In this document: positions 25,472-34,812 of the stretch, one piece after another
How positions within the stretch are numbered: the stretch's first letter is position 1
How the letters are laid out: every line of letters begins with the position of its first letter
From: Flectobacillus major DSM 103
Lineage (GTDB): Bacteria > Bacteroidota > Bacteroidia > Cytophagales > Spirosomataceae
Assembly: GCF_000427405.1 (NCBI RefSeq)
Contig: NZ_KE386491.1
Span: forward strand, 975,001 to 1,039,000
Reading direction: 5' to 3'
Length of the DNA: 64,000 nt
The notes under the pieces: model-generated
What the model was told of the DNA's origin: nothing
The model's database searches: none
Seen by the model: the letters and a program-made list of their open reading frames with translations, nothing else
Position numbers and translations under genes: made by a program

Positions 25472-27217
25472 TTACAGCGTTTTGCTGACAATTCCTCCTT
25501 TTTGGCTATCTACTTCTACCAATAATTTGTCGGCTTTTCCTTTAATAATCCAGCGAACTTTTACCGCTCCCATTCCCGAAATATTAGGTACTTCTATGGT
25601 TTGAGGGGTAAATTTTTGTTCTTTGGTTTGATTGCTATCTTCATTTTCAACAACCATTCCAGCTACAACAGTTGCATTTTTTAGGGTAATATAGTCTGGA
25701 CGCTCGATTTTGTACTTGAGGTCATGAGCCGAATGCGTTGGGATTACCTTGGTATTAATAACAGTTGCCGTTATTTCGGTAAATCCACCTGCCAAAGCTT
25801 TTTGTTTGATTTCAGAAACCTCTAATTTCGGCATTTGTGAAGCGTGCAAAATCGTAAATGCCATATTGCGGTGGGCATCTTCTTCTAGCATAAATCCAGG
25901 GTGATTGCGGAGGTAGTTTTTCTTAGGGCCACCAATTTCAATATCGCCATACTGAGGGTGTTTGAATGGTTTCCAAGCTACATAACCATCATTGAATAGC
26001 AATTGGCGGCTAAATTCGTCGAAGTCGTTATTTTGAAAACGCCCTTCATCCGAAGTCTTATTGAATAATTTATAAGACGTAAAAAGTTCTGTCGAAAATG
26101 TAAAAACCCCTCTACCTAAAGCCAGCCAGTCGATTTCGCCTCCATAAACAGTATATAAGTCTTTGTAAATCACAAAGTATTTATAACCAGGGTTGATTTT
26201 TTCACCGATTTTTCCAAAATAATCATAAACAGCACCATCTTGAGCGGTATAAAACCCAGCATCTTCTTCTGCACCAGGCCCACGCAAAAACATACCACCG
26301 TTGTTGTGGTAGCTCTGAGCTCCAGCAATATTGGGGTGAGCCATCACAAAGTTTTTGATGTTGCGGGTTTCGGCCAAAGTACCGGGGTGGTACAATGCCC
26401 CACGCTGAATATAGTCGGGTTGCCAATTCCAACCCCAGTCGCGGTTGGGGTCATAATAGCCAATCAAATCTTCGTTTACTGCCCCATCGCCATCGTTGTC
26501 TATCCCTTCGTAGCCCAGCATTTCGTATTCGCCACGTTCGTCGGGTTTGGCAGGAATCATGCGTTGTGGGTTATCACAATCTACTTTCCAGCGGCCATTG
26601 GGCGACTTGCGACGCATCATTACAATATTACCGTCGCCATCGAGGTCATCAAATTTGTCTTCGTCGGCTAGCCCATCACCATCATCGTCAAAGGCGAGCA
26701 TCCCCGAGCGTGGCGAGTTGGCAGTATTAGGATTTTTCAAGAAATCCTCACGGGCATCGGGGTTGATAGTAGGCGTAATATAAAACACTTTGTCTTGAAG
26801 AAGCTGCTTGATAAACGGCAAGCTATTATAGCTTTCGGCCAAATACCAAGCTGTATACAAGGCTACTTCAGTACCCTGAATTTCGTTGGAATGTATATTG
26901 CCATCAATATAAAAACCAGGTTTGCGGTTTACATTGCCTGTTTTGGTATCCGAAATAGTGAGTACCCACATATCACGCCCTTGGGTAGATTTGCCCATCG
27001 ATTCCAATTTTACGAGGTCGGGATAAGCCTTGGCAAGGTCTTGACAAAATTTAGTAATCATGGCATAATCGTTGTAGTGATTCCAGCTAATTTTAACTTT
27101 TGGGTTGGCTGGTGTACCAATAGCACGTAGGCCTGTCAAATCGTCGTTGGGGGTTTTGTCTTGTCCAAAACTGCTTAACGAACAAGATAAAAGAAATAGG
27201 GATATATATTTTTTCAT
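25472..27217 (-). CDS. Secreted M14-family zinc carboxypeptidase
   Basis: A 581-residue protein with a signal peptide (1-19). The M14 catalytic set is intact: zinc ligands His109 and Glu112 (NIHSNEIQGTEV), His304 (AQSYHNNGG), substrate-binding Asn258-Arg259 (DPNRDW) and general base Glu377 (FSTELF). Between them lie Asp-rich, EF-hand/dockerin-like loops (DDDGDGLADED near 177-187, DLDGDGN near 191-197, DNDGDGAVNED near 240-250) expected to bind calcium. A beta-sandwich tail follows. It probably removes C-terminal residues from peptides outside the inner membrane. A diverged paralogue lies just upstream. Confidence 0.92.
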   Translation of the reverse strand: MKKYISLFLLSCSLSSFGQDKTPNDDLTGLRAIGTPANPKVKISWNHYNDYAMITKFCQDLAKAYPDLVKLESMGKSTQGRDMWVLTISDTKTGNVNRKPGFYIDGNIHSNEIQGTEVALYTAWYLAESYNSLPFIKQLLQDKVFYITPTINPDAREDFLKNPNTANSPRSGMLAFDDDGDGLADEDKFDDLDGDGNIVMMRRKSPNGRWKVDCDNPQRMIPAKPDERGEYEMLGYEGIDNDGDGAVNEDLIGYYDPNRDWGWNWQPDYIQRGALYHPGTLAETRNIKNFVMAHPNIAGAQSYHNNGGMFLRGPGAEEDAGFYTAQDGAVYDYFGKIGEKINPGYKYFVIYKDLYTVYGGEIDWLALGRGVFTFSTELFTSYKLFNKTSDEGRFQNNDFDEFSRQLLFNDGYVAWKPFKHPQYGDIEIGGPKKNYLRNHPGFMLEEDAHRNMAFTILHASQMPKLEVSEIKQKALAGGFTEITATVINTKVIPTHSAHDLKYKIERPDYITLKNATVVAGMVVENEDSNQTKEQKFTPQTIEVPNISGMGAVKVRWIIKGKADKLLVEVDSQKGGIVSKTL

Positions 27218-27251
27218 TTTCGTAAATACAAATAAAGTTGTTGAAGAAGTA

Positions 27252-28898
27252 TTATTTCAAAGTAACTGTAACCGATTTTGAGCCTGCCGTAGGAGCACCC
27301 GCTTCGATACCCACCGTACCACTTCCACTAATAAGCCAGCTATATTCTTGTACTTCGCCAGCAGCTAGCGAGCCACGGAGATTAATTTTTTTGCCAGAAA
27401 TAATGGTTTGATTACCCGAAAGTTTTAATTCTGTTTTTACTTTTTGTACCCATCTTACTCGGTCGCCAATTTCGGCATTGGTTGGTAGTAATCCTTTATT
27501 AACTACCTGAACACTTACACGGGTTAAGCCTGCCGAAACGACCTCGCTCTGTACATTAACCACCTGAATGTCGGGCATTTGCTTGACAAAAGCACTTAGG
27601 AATTTAAGATGTTTGTCGGTGATTTCGTTGAGATACGCAACAGGAGGGTTGAGTTTGGCATAAGGAGCAATTCCTCCAACTTCTACATTTTTATCAGGGA
27701 AGTCGGGGTGTTTTATACTTTGCCAGTTGACAAACGCATTGGTTATTTTCTGAGTATCTGCCCATTTTAGGTATTTAATATCATCGTTATCGCCACTTTT
27801 GTCGGGTACTTTGCTGGCTTCTTTTTTGCTAGAATCTTTGGCGGCAGTTACTTTGGGAGCCCACCAAGTAGGCGTACTGAAACTATAGCGACCATAGTGG
27901 AAATAGGCTGTTTGGGCAATATTTCCTTTGGTTTGTGGCATTGCTGGAGCATCTTTCAAGCCAGTTTGCGTATTATAGAGTTTTGAGATTTGTTCACCAA
28001 CGGTGGCATCTTTTTCTAAAATACCTGTGATAATACGTTTGGCGGTTTTGCTTTTATCAAATTTTGGAGCTTCCGAAAGGTTATTGGCAGGGCCAAAAGT
28101 TAATACTGCAAAAATATTTTTAGATTGATAAAGGTAATCGAGAAGGGCTTTTGTCTCAGACTCAGAGGCAGCGTACTCGCCCGAGCCCTGTGTAAAAATA
28201 GGATAATCGTAAGTACCATTTTTATCGATATTGACACCACCAATACCATCTTCATTGAATAGGCCATCTTTATCGTTGTCGATGCCTTCTGTTAGTACAA
28301 TATATTTACCGATTTCGCCTTTGGCGGGGTCAGCTTTTACCATTACCCGAGGGTCGTCTTTACTAATAATATAAGTACCAGTAGGGTCCTCGATACGCAT
28401 GAAAGTGATTTGCCCGTCGTTGTTCAAGTCCTCGAAAGGGTCTTCGTTGAGGCGGCCGTCTCGGTCGTCGTCGGTATCTACATCGTTACCACTTCGTTCA
28501 AACTTGAGTTTTGCCGAAAACTGTTCTTGAGCATCGGGGTTTATGCTTGGGATAATATAAAAGGTTTTGGTATCGAGAAGTTGGCTTAGCGAATCGTTGG
28601 CCACTAATTTTTCGGCCAACTGAATAGCCACTTCTGTACCTGCCAAATGCTGCCCGTCGATACCTGCCAAAATAGCGATAGCAGGCTTGTTGGTGGTGTT
28701 TCCTTTGCCTAGTGTAAGTACAAAAATATCGTGTCCGCCTTTACTTTTACCAATAGATTGCACAGTGGCTTTTGTGCCAAACTTACTATTGATGGCTTTG
28801 AGGCGGGAAGCTATTTGGGAATGGTTTTGATAAGTGTTTTGGGCAAAAGAGTAGGTTGAAAAGGCCAACATACCAGCCAAAATGAAGAGTTTTTTCAT
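27252..28898 (-). CDS. M14-peptidase-like protein lacking the catalytic residues (probable pseudoenzyme)
   Basis: A 548-residue exported paralogue of the downstream gene, aligned over most of its length: signal peptide 1-20, IPSINPDAQEQF, Asp-rich calcium loops (DTDDDRDGRLNEDP, DLNNDGQ, GIDNDKDGLFNEDG) and the beta-sandwich tail. The zinc motif, however, reads GIDGQHLAGTEV, so the ligands His and Glu are replaced by Asp81 and His84. The third-His region reads AVLTFGPANN, and the catalytic Glu segment reads FSTPTWW. The enzyme is therefore predicted inactive. It may bind peptides or modulate its active neighbour (inference). The intergenic distance is 34 bp, so the two are probably cotranscribed. 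Confidence 0.82.
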   Translation of the reverse strand: MKKLFILAGMLAFSTYSFAQNTYQNHSQIASRLKAINSKFGTKATVQSIGKSKGGHDIFVLTLGKGNTTNKPAIAILAGIDGQHLAGTEVAIQLAEKLVANDSLSQLLDTKTFYIIPSINPDAQEQFSAKLKFERSGNDVDTDDDRDGRLNEDPFEDLNNDGQITFMRIEDPTGTYIISKDDPRVMVKADPAKGEIGKYIVLTEGIDNDKDGLFNEDGIGGVNIDKNGTYDYPIFTQGSGEYAASESETKALLDYLYQSKNIFAVLTFGPANNLSEAPKFDKSKTAKRIITGILEKDATVGEQISKLYNTQTGLKDAPAMPQTKGNIAQTAYFHYGRYSFSTPTWWAPKVTAAKDSSKKEASKVPDKSGDNDDIKYLKWADTQKITNAFVNWQSIKHPDFPDKNVEVGGIAPYAKLNPPVAYLNEITDKHLKFLSAFVKQMPDIQVVNVQSEVVSAGLTRVSVQVVNKGLLPTNAEIGDRVRWVQKVKTELKLSGNQTIISGKKINLRGSLAAGEVQEYSWLISGSGTVGIEAGAPTAGSKSVTVTLK

Positions 28899-28944
28899 CT
28901 GTTATTTAACACGTTAATTTTATCGAAAACAGATGAATCGCACA

Positions 28945-29072
28945 GGCAATTTGGTACAAATGAGCATTATCTCAAATTGCCCGAGCGGTTCATATAGTTG
29001 CGATGAAGGTTTTAGTAAATGATTTCATTGCAAAATACTTTTTTCACAAGACATTTACTAATCGCAACTATA
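28945..29072. repeat. Two inverted repeats in the gap upstream of the M14 pair
   Basis: A first hairpin pairs GGCAATTTG (28945-28953) with CAAATTGCC (28973-28981). A second, larger one pairs TATAGTTGCGA (28993-29003) and TTAGTAAATG (29012-29021) with CATTTACTAA (29052-29061) and TCGCAACTATA (29062-29072), with an 8-base bulge on one side. Both lie between the GH20 gene and the M14 pair, all on the minus strand, and could end the GH20 transcript or shape the M14 leader. No other copy was seen in the window. Confidence 0.55.
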
Positions 29073-29133
29073 CGATTAGATATACAGCTTCAGCAGAGGT
29101 ATAAGCCGAAACGAAAAGCAGATGAAAGGAGGC

Positions 29134-31026
29134 TTATTGTCCTGCTCGTTTTTTGAGTTCATCTCTTTTTAGGGTAATTAATCTACCAATAGGCTGTCCC
29201 TTGCGATATGTTATGACACGCAGCGTAATAGGGCCTTCGGGTATTTCGATAGTTTGGCTGTATTTGTTGCCATACTTGCTCGGAACGGTGTCGTCGATAG
29301 AATAGAAAATATCTAATTGTGGAATTTCGGCTTCTAGGTTTACCAACAATTTGCCATCCTTTATGCTTGGTGTAATAATGGCATCGTAAGCTCCACGAGC
29401 ATAATTGATGCCAGCCAAATCGGCTCGTTGAAATTGGGTTTCCAGCCGAGGAATAAAGTTGTCCCAATTGCGTTTGTTTTTGGGCGACCAATATACATCT
29501 GCCAAAGCCCAACAACGCGGATAGGTCATATATTCGGCATAGCTTAACGTCGGGATAGCCTCTGTCCAGAGGTTGGCCTGACCACCCAAGATATATTTGC
29601 CATCTACTCCGTCGGGAATAGGCTCAAAATTGTAGCAAGTTTTGAGGCGTAAAGTAGCATAAATAGGTGGTTCGAGGGTACGGTCGCTTTGCATATAGTC
29701 GATATAAACAAAAGGTGCGGGAGTCATTACTACATCATGGCCAAGTTTGGCAGCTTCAATGCCACCATTCAAGCCTCTCCAGCTCATTACGGTAGCTTCA
29801 GGAGCAATACCACCTTCTAAGATTTCATCCCAACCTAAGAGTTTTTTGCCTTTTTTCTTCAAAATTTGTTCTACTCTTTTCATAAAATACCCTTGGAGTT
29901 CTTCGACATGAGTCATTTTTTCTTGTTGCATAAGGGCTTTGCAATTAGGGTCGTTTTCCCAAAAACCTTTGTAACATTCGTCGCCACCAACATGGATATA
30001 AGGGTTTGGAAATAGTGCTGCCACTTCGGTAAATACTTTATCTAAGAATACATAAACGTTTTCGTCGGATGGATTTAGGGTATTATCAATAAACATTTTA
30101 AACTTGCCATTGCCATACCATTCCGAAAAGTTGCTGCCTGGGTTTACTTTGGTGGTGGGGTCTTTGGTACAAGAAAGCTCTGGATATGCCGCAATAGCCG
30201 CCATACTATGACCAGGTACGTCGATTTCGGGAACAATAGTTACATTTCTTTCCTGAGCATATTGAATAACCTCTTTAATATCTTCTTGAGTATAGAACCC
30301 ACCATCGGTAGCTGCTTCACCTTCTTTGGGAGCATCCAACGAGCCAAATTTTCCGATACGAGGTACACGCCAAGCACCCACTTGGGTAAGTTTAGGCAAT
30401 GATTTTATCTCGATTCGCCAGCCGTTGTCATCGGTCAAATGCCAGTGAAAAGTGTTATATTTCATTCGAGACATAACATCGATATAACGCTTTACTTCGT
30501 CTTTTTGGAAGAAATGGCGGCTTACGTCTAACATAACACCACGCCATGCAAAACGAGGAAAATCGGTGATTTTGACAAAAGGAATAGGCCATGTACGTTG
30601 TACAGCCTTGGTACTTTCAATGTCGGTAGGTAATAATTGTAACACAGTTTGTACGCCATAATATAGGCCTCCTACATAATTGGCTGTGATTTTTACTCCT
30701 TGAGCCGTTACCTCTAGGGTATAACCTTCTTTGCCCAATACTGGATTTGGTGTTGAATTCAACAAAAGATGAATACTATTGGCTTTTGCTAAGCCTTTTT
30801 GTGGGGTAAATTTCCAGCCAGTAGCTTGGCTAAGTTGCCGACACAGAATTACTGCGGTAGGGCGTATTTCTTCTTGATTAATTGAAACACTGGTGGTATT
30901 TCGCAAGAAAAAATCACCTTTTTGTGTACTAATTTGCACAGGCTCAGGAATTAAATGAATGGGCTTTTGCTGTGCTTCGGCAGTACAAAAAACCAACGAT
31001 AACAGGGCTAATAACAGTTTTTTCAT
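29134..31026 (-). CDS. Secreted beta-N-acetylhexosaminidase, GH20
   Basis: About 630 residues from the ATG at 31026, which begins a clean signal peptide (MKKLLLALLSLVFCTAEAQ); an upstream ATG at 31059 would add 11 unlikely residues. Residues 22-150 form the GH20b domain and about 155-510 the TIM barrel, with the HWHLTDDNGWRIEIKSLP motif (194-211) and catalytic Asp349-Glu350 in HVGGDECYKGF. A C-terminal beta domain of the chitobiase type follows. It releases terminal GlcNAc or GalNAc from glycans in the periplasm or outside. Confidence 0.94.
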   Translation of the reverse strand: MKKLLLALLSLVFCTAEAQQKPIHLIPEPVQISTQKGDFFLRNTTSVSINQEEIRPTAVILCRQLSQATGWKFTPQKGLAKANSIHLLLNSTPNPVLGKEGYTLEVTAQGVKITANYVGGLYYGVQTVLQLLPTDIESTKAVQRTWPIPFVKITDFPRFAWRGVMLDVSRHFFQKDEVKRYIDVMSRMKYNTFHWHLTDDNGWRIEIKSLPKLTQVGAWRVPRIGKFGSLDAPKEGEAATDGGFYTQEDIKEVIQYAQERNVTIVPEIDVPGHSMAAIAAYPELSCTKDPTTKVNPGSNFSEWYGNGKFKMFIDNTLNPSDENVYVFLDKVFTEVAALFPNPYIHVGGDECYKGFWENDPNCKALMQQEKMTHVEELQGYFMKRVEQILKKKGKKLLGWDEILEGGIAPEATVMSWRGLNGGIEAAKLGHDVVMTPAPFVYIDYMQSDRTLEPPIYATLRLKTCYNFEPIPDGVDGKYILGGQANLWTEAIPTLSYAEYMTYPRCWALADVYWSPKNKRNWDNFIPRLETQFQRADLAGINYARGAYDAIITPSIKDGKLLVNLEAEIPQLDIFYSIDDTVPSKYGNKYSQTIEIPEGPITLRVITYRKGQPIGRLITLKRDELKKRAGQ

Positions 31027-31099
31027 AGAATATTGGGGGTTTTTAAGAGAAAATGACATAAATGTACATAAAAAAGCAAGATGTTATATACTGAGGTAT

Positions 31100-31408
31100 T
31101 TAGCAGGATTTTAATAATACAAAGACCAATTCTTGGGTATTCCAGTCGCTAACTTGGTAGAATCGTTTGAGAAGACTAATCGTTTCTTCCAAGCCCAGCC
31201 CTGCGTCTAACAAACATGTCCATTCGTCGAGGGTATCAAGGGTCAAGATTCTGATGTCTAAAACCTCGGCTTTTTTGATGATGGTATCTTGAAGTTCAAT
31301 ATCAAAGACTACACCTATTTTGTATTTGGGCGTATTGAGCCTAATCGTAGTGAAATACGGGCAGTCAAGTTTGTTGTTGAAATTTTGGGCAAAGTTGAGA
31401 ATAGGCAT
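31100..31408 (-). CDS. Hypothetical protein, possibly ASCH-like
   Basis: 102 residues, no signal peptide. The pattern MPILNFAQNFNNKLDCPYFTTIRLNT, then a beta-rich centre, then LDEWTCLLDAGLGLEETISLLKRFY resembles small ASCH-type beta-barrel proteins seen in Bacteroidota, in which the last helix follows a DTG-like turn. This resemblance is from memory and weak. The gene is 74 bp upstream of GH20 on the same strand but has no evident functional link. Confidence 0.65.
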   Translation of the reverse strand: MPILNFAQNFNNKLDCPYFTTIRLNTPKYKIGVVFDIELQDTIIKKAEVLDIRILTLDTLDEWTCLLDAGLGLEETISLLKRFYQVSDWNTQELVFVLLKSC

Positions 31409-31583
31409 TGGGAAAAAGGGTTATATAATTGTTGTTAGAAGCGTGGTAAGTCCATGTATCTTGTACCAAAGAAAGAATTAAATTGTGACCGAAACAGTAA
31501 ATTTAGTGAATAGACTGTTTTTAAGCTATAGTCTGCATTTTGCCATGGCTATTAGTAAAGTGTATAAAAATAACTAATTCATT

Positions 31584-32795
31584 ATGAAAAAAATAACCTA
31601 TTTTATGATTGCATTGTCGTTGGTGTGGGGAAGTGCTATGCTTCCAAGCTGGGGACAAGCCAAAACAGTACATCCTTCTCGTGAGGTTTTACTAAAGTTA
31701 TTCAAGCAAAATTTTAAAGATGCCGAAAAACAATACCAGTTTTTAGCCAAGCATTTGCCCGCTACCAAATTTCCCAAAACGTATTTTCCCAATACCGATA
31801 AATATGAGTTTAGCAACTCTGATTGGTGGTGTAGTGGGTTTTATCCTGGTTCTTTGCTGTATATTTATGAGCAAACCAAAGACCCACAAACCTACACTGA
31901 AGCTTTACGAATATTGAAAGATTTGGAAAAAGAAAAATATAATACCACCACTCACGATTTGGGCTTTATGATGTTTTGTAGCTTTGGTAATGCCAATTTT
32001 ATTGACCCCAAGCCCGAATACAAAGAAATTCTGTTGACCAGTGCCAAATCGTTAATCACCAGATTTAACCCCACTGTTGGCTGTATTAAATCGTGGGACT
32101 CAAAACCTTCTGATTTTTTGGTGATTATCGACAACATGATGAATTTAGAATTGTTGTTTTGGGCAACCCGTCAAACAGGCGATTCTACGTATGCCAAAGT
32201 GGCTATAACACATGCCAATACTACTCTCAAAAATCATTTTCGACCAGACTTTAGCTCATATCATGTTATCAATTATAATACCAGCACGGGCTTGGCACAG
32301 CAAAAAAGAACAGCACAAGGCTTTGCCAATGAATCGGCTTGGGCTAGGGGGCAGGCTTGGGGTTTGTATGGCTATACGCTGATGTATCGTGAAACAAAAA
32401 AACCTATTTACTTAGAGCAAGCCAAGCATATTGCTAGTTTTATCTTGAATCATCCCAATTTACCTGCCGACAAAATCCCTTTCTGGGATTTTAATGCTCC
32501 CAATATTCCCGAAGCTTTGCGCGACGCTTCGGCTGCTTCAGTAACCGCCTCTGCTTTGCTCGAACTGAGTACTTATGTTAAAGGAAATCAATCAAAAGGT
32601 TATATTTCGGCTGCCGAAACCATGTTATATGCTCTGTCAAAACCTCCTTATAAGGCAGCTTATGGCAAAAATGGTGGATTTTTAATCAAGCATTGTGTAG
32701 GGCATATTCCTCAAAATACCGAGGTCGATGTACCTCTTACCTATGCCGATTACTATTTCTTAGAGGCCATGAAAAGGTATCAGGCATTGAAGTAA
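31584..32795 (+). CDS. Secreted glycoside hydrolase family 88 (unsaturated glucuronyl hydrolase-like)
   Basis: A 403-residue protein with a signal peptide (about 1-25). The alpha/alpha barrel carries DWWCSGFYPGSLLYIYE, HDLGFMM with Asp125, VIIDNMMNLELL with Asp183, and ARGQAWGLYGYTLMYRE. The two Asp residues match the catalytic pair of unsaturated glucuronyl/galacturonyl hydrolases, which remove the unsaturated uronic acid left by polysaccharide lyases. It is followed by a DUF2264 gene on the same strand, which fits uronic-acid glycan breakdown. Confidence 0.9.
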   Translation: MKKITYFMIALSLVWGSAMLPSWGQAKTVHPSREVLLKLFKQNFKDAEKQYQFLAKHLPATKFPKTYFPNTDKYEFSNSDWWCSGFYPGSLLYIYEQTKDPQTYTEALRILKDLEKEKYNTTTHDLGFMMFCSFGNANFIDPKPEYKEILLTSAKSLITRFNPTVGCIKSWDSKPSDFLVIIDNMMNLELLFWATRQTGDSTYAKVAITHANTTLKNHFRPDFSSYHVINYNTSTGLAQQKRTAQGFANESAWARGQAWGLYGYTLMYRETKKPIYLEQAKHIASFILNHPNLPADKIPFWDFNAPNIPEALRDASAASVTASALLELSTYVKGNQSKGYISAAETMLYALSKPPYKAAYGKNGGFLIKHCVGHIPQNTEVDVPLTYADYYFLEAMKRYQALK

Positions 32796-32849
32796 GTTTG
32801 CTTAAAAGGTTAATAGATAGCTGTATAGGCTTTTCTAGCAGGTTGTTTT

Positions 32850-32886
32850 AGCTATTATCGGGTGTATATATTCATCAGATAATAGC
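32850..32886 (+). repeat. Inverted repeat between GH88 and DUF2264 genes
   Basis: AGCTATTATC (32850-32859) pairs perfectly with GATAATAGCT (32877-32886), with a further GGTG/CATC pairing inside. There is no T run, so it may be a processing or attenuation hairpin in a shared transcript. Confidence 0.45.
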
Positions 32887-32928
32887 TGAAATATATATTT
32901 TACGCAGATTGTTTTTAGATATAATACA

Positions 32929-34146
32929 ATGAAATATAAAAAGCTAATTTTAGTTTTGTGCTTGTTTGCTCAATCGAGCATGGCACAATCTGGTACAAAA
33001 AACAATGATAGAGCATTTTGGCTAAGCCATTTAGATGCTCTGGCAAAACCTATTCTACAAAGCTTGGCCAACGACAGCCTCAAAATTGTGATGCCCAAAA
33101 CCATGTCAAAACACATAGATAACCCTACTCAACGTCAGGAAGTAGCTTATTTAGAGGCATTTGGCCGTATAATGACGGGTATTGCTCCTTGGCTAAACCT
33201 AGAAGGTGGCTCGGCTAAAGAAATAGCCTTACGCAATGGTTATAGGGCTTGGGCTATCAAGGCGGTAGCCAATGCCGTCAATCCACAAGCCAAAGACTAC
33301 ATGGTTTTTGACAAAGGAGGCCAGCCTTTGGTAGATGCTTCTTTTTTGGCAGCCGCATTTATACGTTGTCCTTGGTTATGGAATCATCTGGACGCACAAG
33401 TGCAGGCCAATGTAGTAAATGCCTTTTTGAAAACTCGCCAGATAAAACCAGGTTTTAGTAACTGGATATTGTTTTCGGGAATGATAGAAGCTTTTTTCTG
33501 TGAATTTGGTTTAGAATGGGATATTGTACGGGTAGAATATTGCTTCAGACAGCTAGAGCAGTGGTATCTGGGCGATAGTATCTATTCGGACGGAGAAAAG
33601 TTTCACTTCGATTATTATAATAGTTATGTAATTCACCCTTATTTGGCTACGATGATAGAGGTTTTTAACAAAAAAACAACTACGTTTAATTGGCAAACAG
33701 CTAAATTAAAATCTCGTAATCAACGATATGCGGTTATTTTGGAGCGATTAATCAATCCAGATGGTTCTTTTCCTGCTACAGGACGCTCATTGGTATATCG
33801 TGGAGGAGCGTTTCATCATTTAGCCGAAATGGCTTTTCGTAAAAAACTCGCAGCCGAACTGAGCCCTGCACAAGTAAGAGGAGCATTGACTGCTGTTATC
33901 AGAAAAACCACTGAAAGTAAAGCTACTTTTACCAAAGATGGTTGGCTAGAAATAGGTTTATATGGCAATCAACCCGAAATAGCCGATGTATATATTACAA
34001 CGGGAAGTTTATATTTGTGCTCAACTATTCTACTGCCTTTGGGTTTGCCAGAAACCGATGAGTTTTGGGCTGCACCTACCCAAGAGTGGACTTCACAAAA
34101 GGTATGGTCGGGCAAAGATATACCCGCCGACCATGCAGTAGATTAA
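32929..34146 (+). CDS. Secreted DUF2264 protein (uronic-acid glycan enzyme candidate)
   Basis: A 405-residue protein with signal peptide 1-19 (…SSMAQS). The family blocks RQEVAYLEAFGRIMTGIAPWL, GFSNWILFSGMIEAFF, SDGEKFHFDYYNSYVIHPYL and GRSLVYRGGAFHHLAEMA are present, giving an alpha/alpha-barrel-like helical fold. DUF2264 proteins occur in polysaccharide-utilisation regions, and some have been grouped as glycoside hydrolases acting on uronic acids. Here it follows GH88, which supports that role. The RDD gene starts 9 bp after it. Confidence 0.85.
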   Translation: MKYKKLILVLCLFAQSSMAQSGTKNNDRAFWLSHLDALAKPILQSLANDSLKIVMPKTMSKHIDNPTQRQEVAYLEAFGRIMTGIAPWLNLEGGSAKEIALRNGYRAWAIKAVANAVNPQAKDYMVFDKGGQPLVDASFLAAAFIRCPWLWNHLDAQVQANVVNAFLKTRQIKPGFSNWILFSGMIEAFFCEFGLEWDIVRVEYCFRQLEQWYLGDSIYSDGEKFHFDYYNSYVIHPYLATMIEVFNKKTTTFNWQTAKLKSRNQRYAVILERLINPDGSFPATGRSLVYRGGAFHHLAEMAFRKKLAAELSPAQVRGALTAVIRKTTESKATFTKDGWLEIGLYGNQPEIADVYITTGSLYLCSTILLPLGLPETDEFWAAPTQEWTSQKVWSGKDIPADHAVD

Positions 34147-34155
34147 AATAATGAT

Positions 34156-34569
34156 ATGTCACAATCAACCAATTTATTAGTCAGACGCATTGTCGCCCAG
34201 TTAATCGACTGTATCGTTCTTTATATAGGCTTTCAGGCTTATGTAATGTTATTTTTTGCCAATCGTGCAAGTGCCATGTTTGAAGGAGTGGTCGAACTAA
34301 TGACCTATATACCCTTTGCATTGCTATTTGGAGCATTCTCAGAATGGTTTACCGAGGGGTATACTTTCGGAAAAACTCTTCTGCAAATACGAATAGTAAA
34401 AGAAGACGGAAGCTTGATTGGGCTAAAAGAAGTACTGTTAAGATGGCTTGCAAATTGGTTGGAAATTTATTTTACGGCAGGAATTTTGGCTACTTTGTTT
34501 GTTGTTTTTTCCAAAAAAGGGCAAAGATTGGGAGACAAGCTAGCCAAGACACATCTTATCAAAACATAA
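34156..34569 (+). CDS. RDD family membrane protein
   Basis: 137 residues with three membrane helices. The first helix contains the family triad in LVRRIVAQLIDCIVLYI (Arg…Asp), and TFGKTLLQIRIVKEDG follows the second helix. The function is unknown; some RDD proteins have been proposed as ion exchangers. It lies 9 bp behind the DUF2264 gene and is probably cotranscribed. Confidence 0.85.
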   Translation: MSQSTNLLVRRIVAQLIDCIVLYIGFQAYVMLFFANRASAMFEGVVELMTYIPFALLFGAFSEWFTEGYTFGKTLLQIRIVKEDGSLIGLKEVLLRWLANWLEIYFTAGILATLFVVFSKKGQRLGDKLAKTHLIKT

Positions 34570-34640
34570 ATGCTAATGGTATTTATAGCGATATTTAATT
34601 AATAAAAAGAAGAAAAGACCTATAGAATGGCCTAAAAACA

Positions 34641-34671
34641 AAAAAAGCAGACTCATTAAGACTGCTTTTTT
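34641..34671. terminator. Bidirectional terminator after RDD gene and beyond the tRNA-like RNA
   Basis: AAAAAAGCAG (34641-34650) pairs with CTGCTTTTTT (34662-34671), with a partly paired loop. A and T runs on both sides allow it to end the RDD transcript (plus) and also any minus-strand transcript that continues past the tRNA-like RNA. Confidence 0.8.
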
Positions 34672-34812
34672 GAATTACACTTCATCAACAAACTAAAAAC
34701 CAAATAAAACTACTTTATACTTATCGTAGTCAATCTGATAATCTGAGAATAAAGGTAATCAGGAAATTTTATTTTGCCAAATCGTATATTCCCAAAATTT
34801 CAGATAATTTGC

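Noticed and set aside
26240-26671. 143-codon open frame antisense to the M14 peptidase gene
   Set aside because: Lies wholly within a strongly supported gene; the reading is a by-product of its Asp/Gly-rich codons.
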